From assembly GCA_000469685.2 (NCBI GenBank), contig LS997563.1:2175281-2239280 (forward strand): a stretch of DNA of 64,000 bases, written 5' to 3'. Made by a program: the position numbers and the translations under genes. The notes under the pieces were generated by a model, which did no database searches, was not told the origin of the DNA, and was given only the letters and a program-made list of their open reading frames with translations. Positions 57,041-64,000 of this stretch are shown here, in pieces; the first letter of the stretch is position 1; every line of letters starts with the position of its first letter. Source of the DNA: Haemonchus contortus. Its lineage: Eukaryota > Nematoda > Chromadorea > Rhabditida > Trichostrongylidae.

Positions 57041-58509
57041 TCCGTATGGCAGATGGATACGAGCATAGCGAGCGGGTAGAAGACCCCGGTTAACTAGCTC
57101 ACACTGCTGAGGTCACCCTGTTGAGCGACCACCGATGTGGACTGGCCTCGGTGAGACGGCCACGACGGCGCGACAAAGGGTGAGTGGTGGCACCTTCTGT
57201 GAGAGAATACGCATAAGCACTAATATGTGCACTGAACTGCCAACTACAAGCCTTTGACCAATTCAATTATGAACCCATTCTTTGTGCGGGAGCCTGCACA
57301 AAAAAACTGAGTGAAACTTGGGAAACATCAAAACGGAGTGACTAAAGGAGAAAACGTGGCGCACCTCTACTAAAAAGTGATCTATGCCAAGCAATCTATA
57401 TATTTTTTCTTTCATTCTTCCATGAAATCAAGGATGTGGAGCATTGTGAAAACACCGTTCTGCAGGTTTTTATGTAAGACGGTGAAATGATAGAAAACTG
57501 GATACGTCATTGTTAGGCGCGCAATGTCGCTCATTGTTTTTGGATAATCGGCGCTTTGTGACAGATTGATCCGTTGCAATATCATAATCTCGTTCAATAT
57601 GGCTTTAAAATGGAGAAGGTCCAGAGTCAGCTTGAAAAAGTGCTTATAGTTGCGTCGAAAACGAGTTCATTAGTGTCGGCGAGCTGTTCTCTCTTGATAT
57701 ATCAGGATATTTACCATTGACCGACTCCTGGAACTTCTTCGAACCTCATTCCTAAGACTTGGACACCTTCTAAGTGAACGAGATTTTTCTAAATACGCCG
57801 ATTTTCGCACCTTCTTCGTCACTTTTGCACATTTTTGGACCACCACTTCCAATACTTGTCTATGACTGGATAACTCGAAATTCTCGTGATCTATCGAACA
57901 CGTATCATGAGTTACAAACCAGCGGATTGAGTTCTCGGGAAGGAAGGCATTTGGGTGTCCGGAAAGTCGTCTCACAATCAGTAGCACCATCATAAAAATT
58001 AACAATACCACAAAAAAAAGTTGGCTGCCTCTGTTTAGTATCCGATGGCTAGAGACTAACGTGTACGATTTGCTCGATCAACATATTTATTAGTGACCTG
58101 AAGACAGAGTAACTCCGAAAAAATGTTTGCTATCTGGATTTGTTAGGAATCAACACAATTTCAGAAGGGTAACAGCCATTACTACACTATCATTGTTCAA
58201 GACTGCTAGCATCATATAAGTCGAGGTTTCTCTTGTTGAAATGATGGAAAAGCTGCGGTCGAGAGCCACCGTCGAAGAATGAAGATAAGCGTGGGAAGTT
58301 ACCTTGGATCTAAACTTGTACAGCATGAAATAAAATAATGATTTCAGAAAATTCTTAGTTTTAAATGCTGTTATTAAAAAAGTAAAGGATGGAAGTTTAA
58401 AGTCGTTGGGCGTTAATCAATCCAGTCTGAGGGATGTGTTCTTGCATCGGTTTCCATTAAAAATCTAGTGGGGTGTTGAATGTTTGTGTGGTCTATGCAA
58501 TAAGATGTG

Positions 58510-58690
58510 GTGGTCTGCAGATGGACGAGGCAGGGCTCAGCTCCTTCCAGACGAGTCTAGTAGCAATTAGCCATCTTTTGAGGGATGAGGGGTATCGCTA
58601 GCTCAAGCGGGAATCAATCCAGGATTCAACCTGTGACCATGCGTGTGTGAAGTGGCCACTTCCCTACACCAACTCCGTCCCTTATTGAAA
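58510..58690 (-). repeat. SINE-like dispersed repeat (copy b)
   Basis: The minus strand has GGTCACAGGTTGAATCCTGG (B-box-like), then GATACCCCTCATCCCTC, then the CAGACTCGTCTGG-type block (plus strand CCAGACGAGTCTAG). These are in the same order as at 48650-48905. Confidence 0.55.
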
Positions 58691-58789
58691 CATTATTGAG
58701 ATTACTGCGAAACATGAACAGCTCATCTAGTCTCTACTCTACCGACAATGGTAGGAAAGGAAGGCCTGAAAGGGTGCATTGTTGATACT

Positions 58790-59460
58790 CAGTGGCAATA
58801 ACTGATCTTCGCTCAGCTTCAAAGAAAGATCTCTCTTTGCAAATTGGTCGGGAACTCCTTCTCAGAACGTCCTTCGAGCACCACATCAATAGTATCGTGC
58901 AAAAAGCATTCGAGGTCCTTTTCACAATTTTCAGAAGCATTCATAACATTAGCGTCTCACTGTTTCTGAAACTTTATCGATGTTATGTTCTTCGGATATT
59001 AGAGTATGGGTCACAGATCTGGAGCCCGCAAACTAGAAACCTTCAAGGAAAATAGAGAAAGTTCAGCAAACCTTCACAAAAGTATTGATGTATAGATGTT
59101 ACCCGAGTATCACGTACCCTGCAAGCATGCCTGATTCCCAGCGGCTTAAGCTGAAGACGCTTTTTTATACCGGGATTTCAATGAGATCGTCGTCGGTTTC
59201 GAACTTCTTCGGGGCGAACTAAAGCTCAAGCCGAGCAAGTATTGGGTGATTAGGCCTTGCCGCGGACGTTCTAGATACTTTCTATGACCTGTCCTAAACT
59301 AGCGAAGAAACAGTGCAACAGGATTTGCTGGCCTTCTTTCTTTCGTTGTGCGAAGTGGCTTTAGCTGCTACCTGCTGAGATCCAAAAAGCTTAAAATGTT
59401 GGTGTTTTCAAGAGAAAGTTAAGAGAAATGGATCTTTTGTTACTACTTGGCATCCCGGAC
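58790..59460 (+). pseudogene. Relic of a CR1/jockey-type LINE reverse transcriptase, 3' end
   Basis: The frame 58792-59055 carries the post-palm region typical of these elements: SFEHHINSIVQKAFEVLF, then RCYVLRILEYGSQIWSP. After a stop a shifted frame continues with IEKVQQTFTKVLMYRCYPS and SQRLKLKTLFY. A later piece with RNSATGFAGLL resembles the usual C-terminal end. The stop, frame shifts and loss of everything upstream show a dead 5'-truncated copy. Confidence 0.75.
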
Positions 59461-59691
59461 TTTTGAGAATTTCGATAACTGTCAGCTTATTTCCAGCAAT
59501 CCCCACCTTCCCGAAATGTACATCGATTACAGCAGTAAATGTTACAGCAGAGGGAAGTCAAAAATATGTGTGGCTTCTGCTTTCTGTTTTGTTCGTTATG
59601 TTTTGTGCTTTTTCGCTTTTCCTTTTATCTCTCATCTTCTGCGACGCTAAATTGCTGTTGTTCTGAATTCTCGTACCTTACGCGTTTGGTG

Positions 59692-59743
59692 ACCACATCA
59701 CGGCCATGCGGTACGCCTTCAGACCGCATGGCCGTGATGTGGT
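59692..59743. repeat. Perfect 21-bp stem with a 10-nt loop
   Basis: ACCACATCACGGCCATGCGGT (59692-59712) is followed by ACGCCTTCAG and then the exact reverse complement (59723-59743). It is not part of any recognised element. Confidence 0.9.
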
Positions 59744-59887
59744 ACTATTTACCAAGATCTCGAGAGATTCTCAGAGGTAGCTCTATTTAAGGGCGGGTCT
59801 TAAGCTGATTTGTTAGGGCTGGGGAATACCTGAAATCCGAATAGAATCTTGTGTGTAACTACTTTCTTATTAATTCGAAGAAATCTT

Positions 59888-59990
59888 GACCAACCAATGT
59901 AAGGTCGACTCGATTATGTCGTTGATGTTTTACTTCACTTCACGTATTGTTATAGCGCACCGCTGCGTGTATCAAAATAAATAAATAAAC
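59888..59990 (-). repeat. Dispersed repeat family 2 (copy b)
   Basis: The reverse complement matches 14695-14795 across about 95 bp. It supplies the last codons of the minus-strand frame described next, so that frame runs into repeat sequence at its 3' end. Confidence 0.75.
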
Positions 59991-60314
59991 AAATCGCAAT
60001 TCGGAGGTGGGCACTACCATTTTGATCATCAATAATCATTTCCCCAAAGCTCGGCTTCCTTCTTTTGGAATCACTATACTTGAGAATCCAGGATCGGCTT
60101 ACCTGTCTAATTCGCATTGATGAGCGCCATGCTGGCATATTTCGTGAGAACATTACCTGCTGGAATAGGATGGTATTCAGAAACGAAATTGGACCTTTCC
60201 AAAGTCAGTTTGCCTTGATACATCACTAACCTTGACAACTTTGCCGTTCTCCTCTGCACAAGCTTGAATAACCACAAGTATGATACACAAGATAATGGTA
60301 CGAGTTGATGTCAT
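59950..60314 (-). CDS. Possible secreted peptide precursor
   Basis: Exon 1 (60314-60231) encodes a signal peptide, MTSTRTIILCIILVVIQACA, then EENGKVVK, ending at a GTTAGT donor. The ATG lies nine bases after a CATTTACAG acceptor, a trans-splice-like start. A second exon starts at 60159 or 60156 and reads RNMPAWRSSMRIRQ, then KYSDSKRRKPSFGEMIIDD. It contains a KRR cleavage site but no amidation glycine beside it. The exon may stop at the GTAAGC donor after RIRQ; if not, the frame runs into dispersed repeat sequence before TAA. Exon 1 is believable; the rest of the model is uncertain and no family is recognised. Confidence 0.4.
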
Positions 60315-60329
60315 ATTGTAGAACTGTAA

Positions 60330-63300
60330 ATGATACAATGGAAATCAACTGAAGCGATAGCGACAATGAGCTCTGAACATGGCGGTCGAGCTCTTATATG
60401 TAGGAACGGACCGGAAAGCATGGGTTCATAGCGCACAACAGCAGGAAATGGATTCTGTACTAAGTTGATCATGGGCTAAGTATAAATGTGGTTCTTGCTG
60501 TTTATGGGCAAAATATTACAGCATTCCGTGAAAGCTTGCTTCGATGCCCAGATATTTCTGGACATCAAACCCTTAGTTTTTCTGGATATCAAACCCTTGG
60601 TAGTTTCTCTTCAAAAAAAAGACAGGTTGAAATCATAAATGCACTGGGTCCTTGTGTTGTGGGTTCTGAACAGCTAAGCATTTCCTCGCAAGCATAGATG
60701 AAATGTCCACAACTCGAAACTCAAATCAAAGACCCATCTCAATTCTGGTCAATGAGATTTTTATCTTTCCGCTGGCCATTACTTAGTACTAGGTTAGCCG
60801 ACAACTACACTAGCTGTTCCCGTAACTCATTGGTCTGGAATAAATGCGCAAAATCAGACATCACTTCGAGTCTAAGCGATCGCTTTCATTGCATATTTCT
60901 CCACTTGGTTCTGATTGGAGCCTGAAATGGAACGCTAGCAACCTGAGGACCCTTCCGGCAGTATACATCGGGTGAGTTCCTGACAGACGAGTGTATAGGC
61001 AAGGATGCAATAGGCCAGCTTCAGCAAAATGATAAAAGAGTAGACTTGACCGAAGCTCCTTAAGGCATGACTACATCGCGGTAACTCGATAGGAATGGGT
61101 TTAGCTCCAAACTTTGCAAGTTGTAGTCGGAGCGAAGTAAATGCGTTAAAGGCACGACTTTCGGTGCAAGCTATATGACTGCTCTCCGTGTTTTCATGCC
61201 GTCCGAAGGAATTCCGATAAAGAAGGGAGACGCAACATCAATACAGTCATCGCATGGGGCCTTGGTCAAATCTGCTATCCGTCTGCCTTTTTAACTGATT
61301 CTCCTTGCCTGAAAAGGAAAGGAGAATCAGTTGAAAACCATTGGGTATGAAAAGCGATTCCAATTTCCTGACTCGAACAGTTTCGAGATGTGTGTCGGAG
61401 TTTCATAAGTTTGAAACAATTTCGCTCACCTACACGTTTAGAGAGACAGAAAAATCACAGAACTTCAACATGGTCGAATATACTCTGTTTTTCCTTAGAA
61501 TAAACTCTGTTTTTTCTTAAAAATCCAACAAACCTGCCTAAATCCGAAAGTAGATGTCAAGTTCAATAATTCTGTAACGGCATAGCAATCGATGATGCAG
61601 CCAAACACTTAGGGGTTTCTAAGGAATGTGCGTTAACTACGCTTCAGTTTGTTGGGGCTAATGTTCTCCAAGCTTTTTGAACTTGAGGCTCGATCACGTA
61701 GTTCTCATTACGTAATAATGGCACAATGGCAGACGCACCAGCTTGTTTACTGTGGGCTTCCCTCCCTACTATGTATTATAAAGATAGATAAAGGAGTTAA
61801 GTAACTTGGTATCTATTAGCTCTGAACTATAATGTCAAAAGAAGGAAGAATATCTCATTTTGCTTCATTTTAACCAGCAGAATAGAGTAGTATAACGTTC
61901 CGACCGAAGAAGAGTTAGTGCACACAATAGCTGGAAGCATCAGTGGCGGAGTACTAGGCAGAAATGGAGAGAGGCTAGCTGTATCCTTGTAATCAGTGAT
62001 GCTCCAGGTGCCTCAAAGGTGACCTATACAAAGCAGCAATGGGGCCGGGAATGCAACTAGCACCGGAATGGTGGCTACTAGGGAAATTCACTGTCAATGA
62101 AATAGAAATGGGAATGCTGAGAACTGGCTTCTCAAACAGCTTCTGCACAGCTCAATATAAAAGAGCAGGGTATGATTTGGTTCGATTCCCCACTGAGAAG
62201 GAAAAGTTATCAACATTTAAGGAAAGCAATCAAGTTTGAAGCCGAAAGGATGCAATCAGAAGGAGCTTTAGATAAAAGGTGCCAGGATATGATCAAAGCA
62301 GACCTATCAAAGTCGATGAAGACCTAGTAGAAGGGTGAAATGGAGACGGCTGGCACGAACAGTGGACTCTGCGACGGGTGTGTGTCAAGTCGTGCGTCCG
62401 AGGATGCGCGCGGCAAGGTTCGTAACGATTCGAACGACCTTAGCGCTTATCATTGGGGCCCAAATTTGAAAAAGAGTAGATTAGAAGGCTCATTTGACCC
62501 TACTAAACTACTATACTTCGAGTTTGTGCCCCGAAAATTGGCGTCAGAATCATACAAAGAACTTCGCCGCGCAACTTGCCGCGCGCGTCCCCGGACGCAC
62601 GACTTGACCGTCCCCCCTCTGCGACGGCAAGGGATCACTGCTGGTCAGAAAAAAATGCAGGCATCAAGCTATTCGAATATTGGTTTATATCCTAGACAAT
62701 TTGTTGGATTAGCAGGTAAATAAAATCAAGTGAGACACAAATGCTCGTAAGCCCTTTTTTCTAGCTCCATCACATCTGATGAGGCTGAGGATAATGTTAG
62801 GGAAATATATGAAGCCGTTGACTCATTCAAAATTCTGTTTGACATCATCAGCCTTTTGAAGAACGCTCAGCCCTCATATATTTTCCTGCCCTCTTTCTCC
62901 GGGAAATGAGTGTTGCTAGATCCAACCACCTGGTTGACTTCCATGAGCATGAAGTTTTATTGACTTCCACGAAGTGTATTCGTGGTTCACAACCGTTGCG
63001 ACAAGACTGGGTGGACATTATAGACAATTTTTAATTATGAATAAATCTATATAAATCAGATTTCACATGAACTGGCATTTACACCGTAAAGTTGGTAGCA
63101 TGTCGTCATCAAGGTCATGAAAAACTATGAAAAAAATTTGAGAGGTCCCTTCCAAGATCACCTATCAAACGGGATGCCAGTAGAGTTAGCGATAGTATGA
63201 TCATAGAAACTTCGAAGGCTGAAAGAAGCAAAAGTAACAACACTAGATAATCCAGAGCCATTCCGGATCTTCATTGCAATCACCGGTTAAGGCTATATCA

Positions 63301-64000
63301 CAGGAAAGAAAATTGTAGTGATTACAAGAATTATTGCATTCGAGAAGAAGAGTCCCTCCACTTTCTTAGGAAGTCCTGCAGAAAATCGGGCGATGTTTAC
63401 GCTCTAAAAGGTTGGCGTAATCGTCCAGCATTAGCAAATCGTCAAAGATCAACTGAAGCACTCAAAACGACAAAACATCCACTCTTAATCTTAATAATGT
63501 AGATAGATGAAGTCACATAACAGACTTCTCACGAGAATGGTTGTATTAAACGATCAGGCAAAATGCCCCACTTTGAGGCCCATGGTCTGAACTCGCTGAC
63601 TAAAAATATGGAGCTTGAATATATTTCACGTCACTTCTGCATGTTGAGCACTTGTGTTCTATTTGAGCATAACTTTGAAAAGGATTATTCGAGCGTATAG
63701 CCGTGCGAAGGACCTGTTACAGAAAAGGTTGCCAAAGAAAACTCTTCCGCATCGAAAGCAGTCATCCAGTCGTCAGAGGCCTGGGAAGGGTACTTAGAAG
63801 ACGGTACAAATTGGACACTTTTCAATTTCTGACGATTTTAAAAGCGATTCAAGCCCTACATATATTCTCAGCTTAACATTAATGAAGGCTCTACGAAACC
63901 ATGCAACGGTTGATATTCTCAGAAAATAGAAGGGTTACGAAAAAGTGTTTGATGTTTTGGAAGAATGGTCATAGCAGAGGTAGTCGATTTCTTCATAACG
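60330..64000. other. Gene-poor stretch with small repeats
   Basis: A 24-bp imperfect tandem (TTTCTGGACATCAAACCCTT / TTTCTGGATATCAAACCCTT) lies at 60555-60602. A hairpin with arms AACTGATTCTCCTT/AAGGAGAATCAGTT lies at 61293-61332. Otherwise only the MITE at 62384 stands out. No exon is supported up to the window end. Confidence 0.5.
62384..62608. mobile_element. 225-bp MITE with 34-bp terminal inverted repeats
   Basis: The left end GTCAAGTCGTGCGTCCGAGG (continuing ATGCGCGCGGCAAG) and the right end (reverse complement GTCAAGTCGTGCGTCCGGGG, continuing ACGCGCGCGGCAAG) match at 32 of 34 positions. No obvious target duplication is visible in the flanks. The frame 62340-62723 that crosses it is a by-product. 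Confidence 0.85.

Noticed and set aside
1..64000. CRISPR arrays, operons, rRNA genes, spliced-leader RNA genes
   Set aside because: I looked for regularly spaced direct repeats, tightly spaced same-strand genes, rRNA core motifs and the SL1 leader motif, and found none.

Overview
This window looks like nuclear DNA of a parasitic strongylid-type (hookworm-like) nematode. The evidence is short TTTTCAG-type 3' splice acceptors, many small exons, ATGs placed 3-12 nt behind a splice acceptor (the hallmark of spliced-leader trans-splicing), a MLT-10/DUF644 moulting-cycle protein family member (a nematode family), and a full-length mariner element. The species itself is an inference. Exons were joined by hand from acceptor and donor sites and reading phase; there was no alignment or RNA support.

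Layout. 1-3742: no recognisable exon, probably upstream or intronic sequence. 3743-9613 (+): eleven exons of a seven-finger C2H2 zinc-finger protein, its 5' end outside the window, followed by a ~1.3 kb 3' UTR. 12613-14400 (+): a complete three-exon acyl-CoA-binding protein. 15.0-21.3 kb: a diverged ~6 kb inverted duplication. Its left arm alone carries a 508-bp Tc1-type non-autonomous element and a GC-rich hairpin; the right arm still shows the empty sites. One 160-bp block is almost identical in both arms. 21747-21817 (-): tRNA-Gly(CCC).

24.8-36 kb: small secreted-protein genes. These are a 36-codon ORF with a signal peptide (+), a 110-aa secreted protein (-), and a tandem pair of seven-exon paralogues (+, 255 and 254 aa) of a family I do not recognise, with identical exon phases and almost identical last exons.

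37.4-44.8 kb (-): a ten-exon MLT-10-like gene ending in a long xLSP proline repeat. Its introns and 5' flank are loaded with mobile elements. Just upstream, an apparently intact mariner (transposase ORF, D,D34D, matching TIRs, TA duplication) sits inside an older ~456-bp inverted-repeat element.

46.6-64 kb is gene-poor: an orphan coding exon (-), SINE-like repeats, a structured GC-rich segment, a relic of a CR1/jockey-type LINE, a possible peptide precursor (-), hairpins and a 225-bp MITE.

No CRISPR, operon or prokaryotic feature is present. The genes look individually transcribed. The common theme of the middle third is secreted and cuticle or moulting products, embedded in a repeat-rich environment.
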